Counted from the first letter of the stretch, positions 1 to 8,057 are shown. The stretch is 10,297 nucleotides of DNA from CAYFJO01 sp964343305 (GCA_964343305.1 CAYFJO010000398.1:1-10297), one strand, 5' to 3'. Program-made: numbers and translations. Notes: a model not told the origin generated them from the letters alone.

Positions 1-3000
1 GATCATTGATATTCGGCAACAGACTCGCCGGACTAATCGTGTGTGGACCCGTACCGGGGATGTTGAAGATGATCACATCAGGTCCGGCCGCCAAATTGGC
101 GATGCTGTTGGCCTGTTGCGTTGCGGCGCGCAGCGTACATTCTGGGTCCGCGCCAACGGTCCCACCTGTATTACAGACGCCGTCGCCAAGATTGTTGTCG
201 ATCAGGTCGCCCGTTGAGTTGACGACAAACCGATTCACCGTTTCGATCGTGGCTTGATAATCCTCGACTTCGCCATCGTTGGCCGCACCTGTGGGCAACA
301 GCCCGCCGCTGGAACTGATACGGAATCGCAAAGTCGTCAAACCAAACGAGGCGTCCGCCGGAAAAACATCGCTGAAGGTATTGTTGCCCGTCACCACCGC
401 CTCGCTGGCCAGAAACTGTTCGTCTGTATGCGTCCACATGCCGTCGCCATTCAGATCAATCCAAGCATCAACGAGTCCAGGAGCGGACGCATTGATGGTG
501 AACGAAGCTGGCTGACCCGGCACCAGCAATCCATTAATGGTGACTCCATCCTCGTCATCACTGCCGTCCGAGTCGTCGCCAGTGGCGGACGCATTGGGCT
601 GGCCGTCCGAATCGGCATCCACACTTGCGCCCATGAACAACTCAGAACCAAGCACATGCCGTGCCCCGTCGCTGGCGAGAAGTGTGGGGAATGTCGCATC
701 TGGTGCGTCGCCGAAGTCCATGGGAATCTCGACCACCTTCAATTGAATGTCGTCGATCCGCCAACCAATGTCGCCGACACTCGAATCAGTGCCCAGACGC
801 CATTGGAATTGAACGTCCTTGCCCAAAGCGCTTCCAGGAAGATCAACTACCGTGTCGATGTATCCACCCGATGACCCCGTCCATCCATCGCTTCCTCCCA
901 GTCCAGCGACCGCGCCGGTATAACCGCCCTCTACAAAGCTCCCACCCGCGGCGAGTATGTCGACAAATTCGCCGCCGTCAATCGAAATCTCGAGCAATCC
1001 TCCGTCATAACTTGACTCAGTGTCATAGTCATTGAGAAATCTAAATTCCAACACGTTCGACGGAATCGGGAGCAAGGGAGAGACCAAGCGGCTATCACTT
1101 GTTTCGCCAATGTCAACGACAAACGCATGATTAGGCGGCGAGTTGCTATCGTCCCCGCTGACCGTCGTCCATGCATTCGATGCTGTAGATATTGTCGTCC
1201 AGCCAGACGGTAGATTCGGTGCCGTGACCGTGTCAAAGTTCTCGACTTCTTCCACGTAACGACTCAACGTGTCGATGTCGACGGAGTCTGTTCCCATGCT
1301 GCCTTTGTTACCAGGCACGTCCAAGTAGCTGTTTGCCTGCACGGTCACGGAACCAACCCCGCTGAATGCATCGTTAGCCGTGAAGGTTGCGGAGTAACTA
1401 TCGCCGTCGATCGCCATAAAGTTATTTAGCGTGCCAGCCACGACTGCGATGTCCGTGGCGTCAAAGTCGACGACGTCTTCTGAGAATTCGAAGGTCACTG
1501 CTGAAGTATTGTCTGAATCGTTGAGCACCGAGTCGACAATGTTGACGGTGATGCTCGGCTTGATGAGATCACCTACCACATAGTACGCACCAGCAAAATC
1601 CTCCGTCGAAACGTGGCCGAGACTGTCTGTGACTCCCCCCGAGGCATCGGCGTCGAAGTCCAGCCCCACGCGGCCGATACCACCGACTCCATTCACCGTG
1701 ACAGTGACGGTCTGCCCCGTCGTTGCGGATACGCCTGCGACGGTGCCAGTCGCCGACCCCGTTGTTGCGACCGGGAAATCCGCCGGCTCAATGCCACTGA
1801 CGCTCGCATCAAAAACCACTGTGAATTCGACGCTCGACGCGTTGGTCGGATTCTCGGCTCCTGGCGAAGGTCCAATAGCAATCACTTGAGGCGGCACGGG
1901 ATCCTGATTCACTGAATTGTTGCCGGTACCTCCGTCGAGAGTATCAACTCCTGTGCCTCCAAATATATCGTCATCACCGTCTCCGCCGTTGATTTCATCG
2001 TCACCGCCTTCACCATAGAGTCGATCGTCCCCGGGTCCTCCATTCAGAACGTCTGCGCCGGCGCCACCGAAAATTGTGTCATTGCCGGCAAGGCCGAAAA
2101 ACGTATCGTTGCCTAGTTCAGACTCTAGGAAGTCTGCACCAGCACTGCCGGTTATCGTGTCGTTACCGGGACCACCGAATCCAACGTCACCGAATTCAAC
2201 AGAGAAAAAGTAGTCATCACCGGCGTCTACATCGTCGTGTCCGGCCCCTCCGACAAGGAAGTCGAGACCTGAGTTTCCATTTAATGTGTCATCACCGTCA
2301 CCTCCAAAGGCCACGTCGGTATCGCTGCCACCGTTGTAGACATCACTTCCTGTGCCAGCGAACTCAAATTCGAATTCAAACAAATCCAGGATCGCCAGCG
2401 GTGCTGCGAAAATGCTGAATACCGAATCAAAACTGAAGAGATCGGCAAAATCGAGACCGACCGAGAGAGTCAGGTCAAATGCATCTCCAAAGACGATATT
2501 CAGACCGTCTCCTCCATCAATACCATCATTGCCGTCGCCTCCCACGATAAAGTCGAAACCATCACCACCCTGGATAGTGTCGTCACCTGAGTCCTCAGCG
2601 GTCAACTGCACCCCCGCAGAAAGCGAGCCATTCTTGAGAGCATCAAAGATGTCGCTTCTAAATGTGGAGAATGAGAAGCTGTCGCCAATCAGAAAACCCG
2701 AGCCGTCGATCATGTCGCCGCCGTCGCCGCCGGCAATCACAGCAAAGGAATTGTGACTGGTGATGGTGTCATCCCCGGCGTTCCCGAACAGCAGGCTCGT
2801 TCCGGCGGTGTTGCCAAGAATGGTGTCATCGCCACCACCAGCGATCACAATGGTGTGGCTATCGCCAGCCGTGATCGTGTCCATGCCTGCGCCGGAACGA
2901 GTAAAGTCGATATCAGTTCCGAATTCCAGGTTATCGATATCGACCGTGACAGCTGCATTGACACTCAGGCTGTCGCCGAAAATGCCGGCAGCGCCAGGGC

Positions 3001-4897
3001 CTGCATCAAGTGTGTCATCTCCGGCTCCGCCCAACAGAAAGTCGTCGCCCAGTTCACCGAACAGAGAATCATCGCTGCCGTCTGCGGGCTCCAGCCCTGC
3101 TGCGAATGTGAACTTCAGATCCTTCATGTCGTCAAACAGGGTTTGCAGCTGGGTCACGTCACCTTCCCAGCCTTCACCAAGCAATACATCGCTCCCGCCG
3201 CCTCCACGCACGTCATCCTGGCCCGCACCGCCAACAAAAACGTCGCTACCGTCCCCCAGACGAGCGACGATTGGCACAGCGAATTCCGGGGCTGCAAATA
3301 CTTCATCGTCTCCCCCAGCCGTCATGACAATGACACTGGGAACTTTCGTCACCGCAGGAACGACTGATTCCAACGGGAAGTCGAAGTCGGTGACATCGCC
3401 ACCGAAATCAAAACTGGCTGAAAGATCTTCAAGCAGAATCGAATCCAGCGTGTCGGCGTCCGACCGAATGACAAGTGGGCTCACGGGGGTCGACTGAAAG
3501 AAACCATGATACGCCTTGCCAAATTCTTCCCGTTCGGGCTCGTACACTTCGATCAGCTCGGCGTTCAGGTCCGCAAACGGTGCCTGCAGACTGGGGGAAT
3601 TACCGTCAACAAGCAACACATGGCGACCGAGTTCAAACGCTTCGGTGTTCGGCCTGATCAAACCTGTGTCGGGATCAGCGATTCGAAAACGTGGTGAACT
3701 GTCCAGGATCGCATGATCAATCCTGAAACTGTCGAAGGTGGTGGGAGTCGATTCGCCTTCGCCACGTGTTCCAAGTTCCAGATCGTAGTAACATGTGTGT
3801 TCATGCAGGATTTCGTATTCGATTGCGAGCGTTTGCGCATCAACATCCCCGGATGGCTGTTCATAGTGTTCGAAGTTAAGGACATCGACCTGGTTAATGG
3901 GGTCCGCAGTGACGCTGAAAGTGAAGTCGAATGTTTTTGCCTTTCCTTCACCCGTAGCACTGTGGTGACTCGAAATCTCGACTTCGATTTCGCTGCCTGT
4001 CGTTAACTCAAAAGTCTGTGAAATCAACGATTCATCGAACTCGTCAATGCCCGGAGGTACTGAGAAAGACAAAGTGGAATCGAGAACCAACGGGTCGATG
4101 TCATTGATAGCTTTCCAATATCGAATTGTCACTTGCTGACTAAGACTCGATTCTGCCGACTCGCGCATGAGGGACGATGCCAAACTCCATTCGCCAGTCA
4201 CCGGAGTGCCAACATGTGGGCAATCCGCATCCCAAATACGAATTCGAGCGCTGACGTCCGAGGTTGCACTCACGGAAACGGTGATTGGTCCGTCTTCGAA
4301 CAGATCCGACTGGCCATAAGTTTCGCCTTCAACAAGTATGCGTGCAGCGTCAGGCTGTCCAACGTCAGGTTGTCCGATGACATTGCCGTCATCATCTTCG
4401 TGATACGCAACCGCTCCCGTATTTGTGAAAGCCGCTGAACCCAGAATAGCGACAAGTATCGGATCGGCATCAGTATCGGTAAATGTACCGGTTACGGGTA
4501 TGTTTTTACCGTCTTGATCTTGCGTATCGTTGTCCTCAAATGTGACTCTCAGCTCTTCATAGAATGAAGCGCCCGATGCATCGCCGAATGGTACTCCCAA
4601 TTCCGGTGGCTCATGTGTCTCCGATACTGTGAATGGGATAGTTTTCTCATACGACGCACCGTAGAGTTCTAGCTCATCGAGGCTGGCAGAAATTGAGGCA
4701 GTGCCGGAGAACTGAACAACATAAGGCGCAGCGTCGAGCATACGACGCTCCTCTAGAGCTTCCAATCGCGGCGCTAACTTCGTTGATCGAGAGTACAGAT
4801 ACAGGCCGGAACGACAGGTTCTTCGGCCGCATGATTCATGACGCAGCACTCGCCTGCGACAGGCTTGAAGGAAGCGAGTGATGGCTTCGCGGAACAT
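1..4897 (-). CDS. Giant exported multidomain protein (RTX, Big, GEVED and CSLREA-type domains), 3' end outside window
   Basis: I read one open frame from ATG at 4897 to the window edge (1,632 codons, no stop). The start is the first ATG after an upstream stop, with a weak AAAGG at 4905-4909, 7 bases away. Visible order: Arg-rich leader (1-44); LEALEERRML (45-54), like the export motif of large planctomycete surface proteins; an unrecognised beta-rich region (55-520); RTX-type calcium-binding repeats (about 520-992); two Ig-like domains (about 1000-1105 and 1111-1200), the second with FSEDV..FDATDI typical of Big_12; a possible lectin-like or choice-of-anchor domain (1213-1390); DFGDAPD...DEDGV followed by a GEVED domain (DAWIDLNGDG near 1477, GEVEDYQA near 1541); then a CSLREA-type segment (VNSTGD...ECTLRAA, from about 1556). 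There is no classical Sec signal peptide. The role is inferred as a secreted or surface protein stabilised by calcium; ligand unknown. The C-terminus and any anchoring or secretion signal are off-window. Confidence 0.93.
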   Translation of the reverse strand, partial: MFREAITRFLQACRRRVLRHESCGRRTCRSGLYLYSRSTKLAPRLEALEERRMLDAAPYVVQFSGTASISASLDELELYGASYEKTIPFTVSETHEPPELGVPFGDASGASFYEELRVTFEDNDTQDQDGKNIPVTGTFTDTDADPILVAILGSAAFTNTGAVAYHEDDDGNVIGQPDVGQPDAARILVEGETYGQSDLFEDGPITVSVSATSDVSARIRIWDADCPHVGTPVTGEWSLASSLMRESAESSLSQQVTIRYWKAINDIDPLVLDSTLSFSVPPGIDEFDESLISQTFELTTGSEIEVEISSHHSATGEGKAKTFDFTFSVTADPINQVDVLNFEHYEQPSGDVDAQTLAIEYEILHEHTCYYDLELGTRGEGESTPTTFDSFRIDHAILDSSPRFRIADPDTGLIRPNTEAFELGRHVLLVDGNSPSLQAPFADLNAELIEVYEPEREEFGKAYHGFFQSTPVSPLVIRSDADTLDSILLEDLSASFDFGGDVTDFDFPLESVVPAVTKVPSVIVMTAGGDDEVFAAPEFAVPIVARLGDGSDVFVGGAGQDDVRGGGGSDVLLGEGWEGDVTQLQTLFDDMKDLKFTFAAGLEPADGSDDSLFGELGDDFLLGGAGDDTLDAGPGAAGIFGDSLSVNAAVTVDIDNLEFGTDIDFTRSGAGMDTITAGDSHTIVIAGGGDDTILGNTAGTSLLFGNAGDDTITSHNSFAVIAGGDGGDMIDGSGFLIGDSFSFSTFRSDIFDALKNGSLSAGVQLTAEDSGDDTIQGGDGFDFIVGGDGNDGIDGGDGLNIVFGDAFDLTLSVGLDFADLFSFDSVFSIFAAPLAILDLFEFEFEFAGTGSDVYNGGSDTDVAFGGDGDDTLNGNSGLDFLVGGAGHDDVDAGDDYFFSVEFGDVGFGGPGNDTITGSAGADFLESELGNDTFFGLAGNDTIFGGAGADVLNGGPGDDRLYGEGGDDEINGGDGDDDIFGGTGVDTLDGGTGNNSVNQDPVPPQVIAIGPSPGAENPTNASSVEFTVVFDASVSGIEPADFPVATTGSATGTVAGVSATTGQTVTVTVNGVGGIGRVGLDFDADASGGVTDSLGHVSTEDFAGAYYVVGDLIKPSITVNIVDSVLNDSDNTSAVTFEFSEDVVDFDATDIAVVAGTLNNFMAIDGDSYSATFTANDAFSGVGSVTVQANSYLDVPGNKGSMGTDSVDIDTLSRYVEEVENFDTVTAPNLPSGWTTISTASNAWTTVSGDDSNSPPNHAFVVDIGETSDSRLVSPLLPIPSNVLEFRFLNDYDTESSYDGGLLEISIDGGEFVDILAAGGSFVEGGYTGAVAGLGGSDGWTGSSGGYIDTVVDLPGSALGKDVQFQWRLGTDSSVGDIGWRIDDIQLKVVEIPMDFGDAPDATFPTLLASDGARHVLGSELFMGASVDADSDGQPNASATGDDSDGSDDEDGVTINGLLVPGQPASFTINASAPGLVDAWIDLNGDGMWTHTDEQFLASEAVVTGNNTFSDVFPADASFGLTTLRFRISSSGGLLPTGAANDGEVEDYQATIETVNRFVVNSTGDLIDNNLGDGVCNTGGTVGADPECTLRAATQQANSIANLAAGPDVIIFNIPGTGPHTISPASLLPNIND
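1922..3330 (-). repeat. RTX (GGxGxDxUx) calcium-binding repeat region inside the giant gene
   Basis: Translated on the minus strand, this part encodes glycine- and aspartate-rich nonapeptides. The densest array is at residues 862-992, with units such as GGDGDDTLN, GGPGNDTIT, GLAGNDTIF, GGAGADVLN, GGPGDDRLY and GEGGDDEIN. In RTX proteins these units form a parallel beta-roll that binds calcium between turns and folds only outside the cell. The first part (residues 520-860) is irregular: short RTX runs alternate with longer non-RTX inserts that begin with GDSLSV, GDSFSF and GDAFDL. The region also explains the long Ser/Pro/Arg-rich plus-strand frames here, which are antisense shadows of Gly/Asp codons. 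Confidence 0.9.
4348..4377 (-). repeat. Imperfect tandem 15-base repeat inside the giant gene
   Basis: Two adjacent 15-base copies, cgtcaggctgtccaa and cgtcaggttgtccga, differ at two positions. They encode the doubled peptide GQPDV-GQPDA in the N-terminal region of the giant protein. The copies keep the frame, which fits a small slippage duplication in a coding sequence. Confidence 0.7.
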
Positions 4898-4929
4898 GGT
4901 GAAACCTTTGGAGAAAAGATGCTCGTTTT

Positions 4930-5177
4930 CTAAATGCAGTGTTTGATGGAACAGTCCCAACTGCCGTTGTCGTTGAAATCAATCCAGGCATCCAACTTGC
5001 CTGCCGTCCCTTGCACGTTGACTGTCACCATGGGACCCAGCGCGCCAACTTGATTCATGCCAAACGTCACGCCGTCTTCATCCGCGCGCAAGGTTCGGTG
5101 TGGCTGCTTGGGATTCTCTGCGGGGACGGATACTTGGTTAATCGCACGACAAACTGAGTGATCGAGTTGCGAAACAT
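4930..5177 (-). pseudogene. Remnant of a GEVED-domain surface protein gene, paralogous to the giant gene downstream
   Basis: An ATG at 5177 has a good ribosome binding site and begins MFRNSITQFVVRL, resembling the MFREAITRFLQAC start of the giant protein. That frame stops after 36 codons (5067-5069). In another minus-strand frame, positions 5082-4954 encode DEDGVTFG...LDAWIDFNDNGSWD, the central part of a GEVED domain (compare DEDGV...DAWIDLNGDGMW in the giant protein). It ends at a stop at 4930-4932 without the GEVEDY half. The simplest reading is a surface-protein gene reduced by internal deletion and frameshift to its first codons plus a domain scrap. An alternative is that the 36-codon frame is still translated as a leader peptide for the giant gene. 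The paralogy rests on a short N-terminal match and one domain motif. Confidence 0.7.
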
Positions 5178-5182
5178 GCGTT

Positions 5183-5187
5183 CTCCT
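5183..5187 (-). promoter_or_regulatory. Strong Shine-Dalgarno before the remnant's ATG
   Basis: On the minus strand AGGAG lies five bases before the ATG at 5177. It is a better site than the one in front of the giant gene at 4897. It marks 5177 as an original gene start and suggests this end of the decayed gene may still be translated. Confidence 0.6.
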
Positions 5188-5375
5188 GACAAGCGGATGG
5201 TCCAAACGACCAACAGAAGGGGTGTTAGCCTTTGGGACCGGGAACAGAGGAGTTTAATCACCCCCCTACAGATTGCAATCCGTAATTTACCCAGTTTTTT
5301 CTTTGTTACGTTGTCGGTCGCGAGAGATGCACACAACAAGCCGCAGGTGAAATCTCTTTGGAACGCAAGTAGAGC

Positions 5376-5447
5376 GGCTAATTAGCCCCCGCAGATCGCC
5401 ATCAGGGAAACCCCTGTGCGGCAAGATTTATTCTTTGCTATTTTAGC
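5376..5447 (-). terminator. Weak hairpins downstream of feoB, possible transcription end
   Basis: Three small inverted repeats follow the feoB stop (5468) in the direction of transcription: GCTA-TTT-TAGC at 5437-5447, CAGGG-AAAC-CCCTG at 5403-5416, and the perfect 12-base palindrome GGCTAATTAGCC at 5376-5387. None is followed by a clear uridine run, so this is not a textbook intrinsic terminator. The remaining bases between 5178 and 5467 hold no gene I can support; any promoter for the remnant or the giant gene would lie here, but I see no convincing -35/-10 pair. Confidence 0.25.
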
Positions 5448-5467
5448 GTCTGACTAATCGGGATCTA

Positions 5468-7645
5468 CTACGAAAAGCACATGGCAATTCGGAAGGCGAT
5501 CCACGCTGCGACGTAGGCCAGCAGCGTCATGTACACGAATTGAAAAACGGCCCACCCCCACGATCCGGTTTCACGGCGCGTGACAACTTGTGTGGGCAGG
5601 CACTGCATCGCCAACACGTAAAACACCAGCAGGCTCACGCAAGTCGCCGTCGTGAATACCGGCGTTCCATCGGGTCGAGTTTGCCGGTCCAGCGTGTCGG
5701 TCAAGCCATCGACGTCTTCCGCGGCCTCTTCGCCAACTCCGTAGATGATGGCCAGCGTGGAAACAAGCACTTCGCGGGCCGCGAAAGAACTGAGCACGCC
5801 GACGTTGATTTTCCAATCGAATCCAAGTGGACGAAACACCGGTTCGATCGTCCGGCCCACACGGCCAGCAAAAGAATAGGCGAGTCGCTCTTGCCCCATC
5901 AGCCGATCCACTTCGGCCAACAGAACGGCGGAGTCGGACTCGTCAAGTCCTTTGGCCTCCGCCTGCAGTGACTTGATTCTTTCCACCGTCGCAGCCCGCA
6001 CCTCACTGTCCGGCAACTTTGGATACGTGACCAGCGCCCACAAGACCACGGAGATGACCAAAATAACCGTGCCAGCGTTTCGGACGAAGACTAGCGCCCG
6101 ATCCCAAACCGTGAGCAACGCGTTTCGTAAACTCGGCAAACGGTAAGGCGGCAGTTCCAACACGAGTGGAACTGTCTCACCTCGCAAGATGGTCAGTTTA
6201 AGACAAAACGCGGTCGCTAATGCCGCGACGATGCCCAACAGGTATGCACCCAAAAACACCAATGCAGCCTTTCCCGCCGAATCGCCGAACAGCAAGGCCG
6301 CGACCATTGCATAGACCGGCAACCGTGCCGAACATGTCATTAAGGGCAAGACAATAATTGTCACCAGTCGGTCACGCCAGTTTTCAATAACTCGCGTTGC
6401 CATGATGCCGGGGATCGCACAGGCGTGCGCGGACAGCATCGGCACGAACGCTTTGCCAGGCAAACCGACGCTGCGCATGACGCGTTCCATCACGAACGAC
6501 GCTCGCGCTAAATATCCACTATCTTCGAGCAAGCAGATAAAGAAAAACAGAATACAGATCTGTGGCAGGAACACGACAACCCCACCGACACCGCCGATCA
6601 CACCGTCTATCAGCAAACTGCGAAAGTCCGCCGTCGGCAGCATGGCAACCAAAACGGAGACGATGATTGTGCCAGCGATCGAAGTTCGCCGCCATTCGAT
6701 TCCCATGATTCGATACAGCAAGGCGAAGATCGCCAGCGATGTGAAGAACACGCTCCCAATCCAAAGCGGTGCGCTAACAGCGGCCGTCGGGATCAAGCCG
6801 TCGACGAACTGGCCGATCCAGGCAAAGCCATCCTCGATCAAGGCCATCGGGAGGTCCGCGAGCGAAAAGATCAGATAGAACACGCTGAACATCACCGCCA
6901 GAAAGGCCACGATCCCAACCACGGGATCCGTCATCACGCGATCGATCGCCGCGGTCGTGCGTCCGTGTGATTCGGGAGTTTCGACGGTTTTCCCAGCGAC
7001 ATTGGCAGCCCAGTCAAAACGAGTCACAAACGGGCAGCCACCGCAGTCCGCAGTACACGATTCATGATCGCTTGCAGCCAAAGGAAGTTTCGGATTCAGT
7101 GCGTCGATGAGCGTTTCGCGCAGTAGGTCCAGGCCCTCCCCAGTTCGAGCACTGACCGGAACCACCGGGCAATTCAACTCGTCGGACAAACGCGCCACGT
7201 CGATCGCAATTTGCGCGGAATTCGCAGCGTCCATCAGATTGAGCGCCACAACTGTCGGACATCGCACGTCCAGCACTTCGCTGGCCAAAAACAGATTGCG
7301 TTCCAGATTGGTCGCGTCGAGAACGAGCACCACAACCGCTGGCCGCGGTTGGCTGTCCACACGACCGTGCAAAACATCCGCGGCAACTTTCTCCTCGGGT
7401 GTCAACGCGTCCAAGCTATAAAGTCCGGGCAAGTCGATCAGATCGACCGACTCGTCCCCCAATCTCATCGCGCCCTTGCGAACATCAACGGTGATCCCGG
7501 GATAGTTCGCCGTCTTGGCCCGCATTCCGGTGAGCGCGTTGAACAGCGCCGTTTTCCCCGCGTTGGGATTTCCGACCAGCGCGACACCTTTGGCAGCCAC
7601 CGGATTGGTTCGATCTTCGGATTCTGGCAGGACGCTTGAGGTCAT
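5468..7645 (-). CDS. feoB: Ferrous iron transporter FeoB (GTPase-coupled inner membrane permease)
   Basis: The 725-residue protein has the full FeoB layout. An N-terminal G domain carries G1 GNPNAGKT (25-32), a G2 threonine in YPGITVD (48-54), G3 DLPG (71-74), G4 NLMD (136-139) and G5 SARTG (165-169). The membrane part contains LEDSGYLARASFVMERVM, a first gate motif HACAIPGIMATR (Cys409), a second gate motif TCSARLPVY (Cys438), and near the C-terminus GFDWKINVG...AAREVLVSTL. FeoB proteins import Fe2+ across the inner membrane under anoxic or iron-poor conditions. The gate is the ACAIPGIM variant rather than the E. coli GCNVPSVM form. A cysteine cluster, CTADCGGC (Cys197, 201, 204), sits in the cytosolic linker between the G domain and the first membrane segment. 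The length is slightly below the 773 residues of E. coli FeoB. The start overlaps the feoA stop as ATGA, implying translational coupling. Confidence 0.98.
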   Translation of the reverse strand: MTSSVLPESEDRTNPVAAKGVALVGNPNAGKTALFNALTGMRAKTANYPGITVDVRKGAMRLGDESVDLIDLPGLYSLDALTPEEKVAADVLHGRVDSQPRPAVVVLVLDATNLERNLFLASEVLDVRCPTVVALNLMDAANSAQIAIDVARLSDELNCPVVPVSARTGEGLDLLRETLIDALNPKLPLAASDHESCTADCGGCPFVTRFDWAANVAGKTVETPESHGRTTAAIDRVMTDPVVGIVAFLAVMFSVFYLIFSLADLPMALIEDGFAWIGQFVDGLIPTAAVSAPLWIGSVFFTSLAIFALLYRIMGIEWRRTSIAGTIIVSVLVAMLPTADFRSLLIDGVIGGVGGVVVFLPQICILFFFICLLEDSGYLARASFVMERVMRSVGLPGKAFVPMLSAHACAIPGIMATRVIENWRDRLVTIIVLPLMTCSARLPVYAMVAALLFGDSAGKAALVFLGAYLLGIVAALATAFCLKLTILRGETVPLVLELPPYRLPSLRNALLTVWDRALVFVRNAGTVILVISVVLWALVTYPKLPDSEVRAATVERIKSLQAEAKGLDESDSAVLLAEVDRLMGQERLAYSFAGRVGRTIEPVFRPLGFDWKINVGVLSSFAAREVLVSTLAIIYGVGEEAAEDVDGLTDTLDRQTRPDGTPVFTTATCVSLLVFYVLAMQCLPTQVVTRRETGSWGWAVFQFVYMTLLAYVAAWIAFRIAMCFS

Positions 7646-7908
7646 TGTTTCTTGGCTATATCACGCGTTTCGCTTGGACATTCGTTGCATGGTTCGACGT
7701 GGATCTGCGCCGCCAATCGCCGGGACACACCGATTCGACACCCGACAACTCCGACAATCAACGGGTCGCCGGCCTGCACTAGCTGAACCATTCGTCCCTC
7801 GCAGATCCCCATTCGCTTGAGCCGAATGGCGTCGTCGTGTTTCGCCGCAATCTCGACGACCCGCAGGATCGATCCCGGCTTGGCAAGGTTTAGCGATTGT
7901 GGAGTCAT
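7642..7908 (-). CDS. feoA: FeoA, small SH3-like partner of the ferrous iron transporter
   Basis: The 88-residue protein starts MTPQSLNLAKPGS and contains the FeoA core: KPGSILRVVEI, RLKRMGICEG, then GDPLIVGVVGCRIGVSRRLAAQIHVEP. FeoA is a cytosolic SH3-fold protein that acts with FeoB in Fe2+ uptake, probably through its G domain. It is translationally coupled to feoB (four-base overlap). I chose ATG at 7908; an in-frame TTG at 7914 would add two residues (MR), and neither has a strong ribosome binding site. After the SH3-like core there is a short tail with CNEC (Cys74, Cys77) and a basic end, which many FeoA proteins lack. I could not find a Fur or DtxR-type box upstream. Confidence 0.96.
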   Translation of the reverse strand: MTPQSLNLAKPGSILRVVEIAAKHDDAIRLKRMGICEGRMVQLVQAGDPLIVGVVGCRIGVSRRLAAQIHVEPCNECPSETRDIAKKQ

Positions 7909-7995
7909 TCTCAAAAGGTGTTGGCAATCAGGTCAATGAATCACTTCTGACGGGAAACGAACCTAGTACCGCACCAGCCTTGGATTGACGATCTT

Positions 7996-8057
7996 GTAGC
8001 TACCGTCGCCAGACGATGGCCTGTGCGGCAAATCCACGCTTTGGTGAGCGTAGCTAC
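7996..8057. repeat. REP-like palindromic element bounded by GTAGCTAC copies
   Basis: Two copies of the self-complementary octamer GTAGCTAC (7996-8003 and 8050-8057) bracket the element, and both are followed by a similar sequence (cGTC, ccGTC). Inside are two hairpins. The first pairs 7999-8007 with 8012-8020 around the tetraloop GCCA, with one mismatch and one G-U pair. The second pairs ACGCT (8036-8040) with AGCGT (8047-8051) around a 6-base loop. The layout resembles dispersed REP-type elements. Whether it occurs elsewhere in the genome cannot be told from this window. Confidence 0.5.

Noticed and set aside
254..874. Plus-strand frame of 206 codons
   Set aside because: Antisense shadow of the GEVED and DFGDAPD region; it shows no recognisable domain.
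2760..3497. Plus-strand frame of 245 codons, Ser/Pro-rich
   Set aside because: It lies antisense to the RTX region; its composition is the complement of Gly/Asp/Thr codons and the minus-strand frame has clear domains.
7912..7914. TTG as start of feoA
   Set aside because: The ATG two codons later gives a normal FeoA length; TTG has no better ribosome binding site.
7909..8000. Fur or similar iron-box operator before feoA
   Set aside because: No AT-rich inverted repeat resembling GATAATGATAATCATTATC could be found on either strand.
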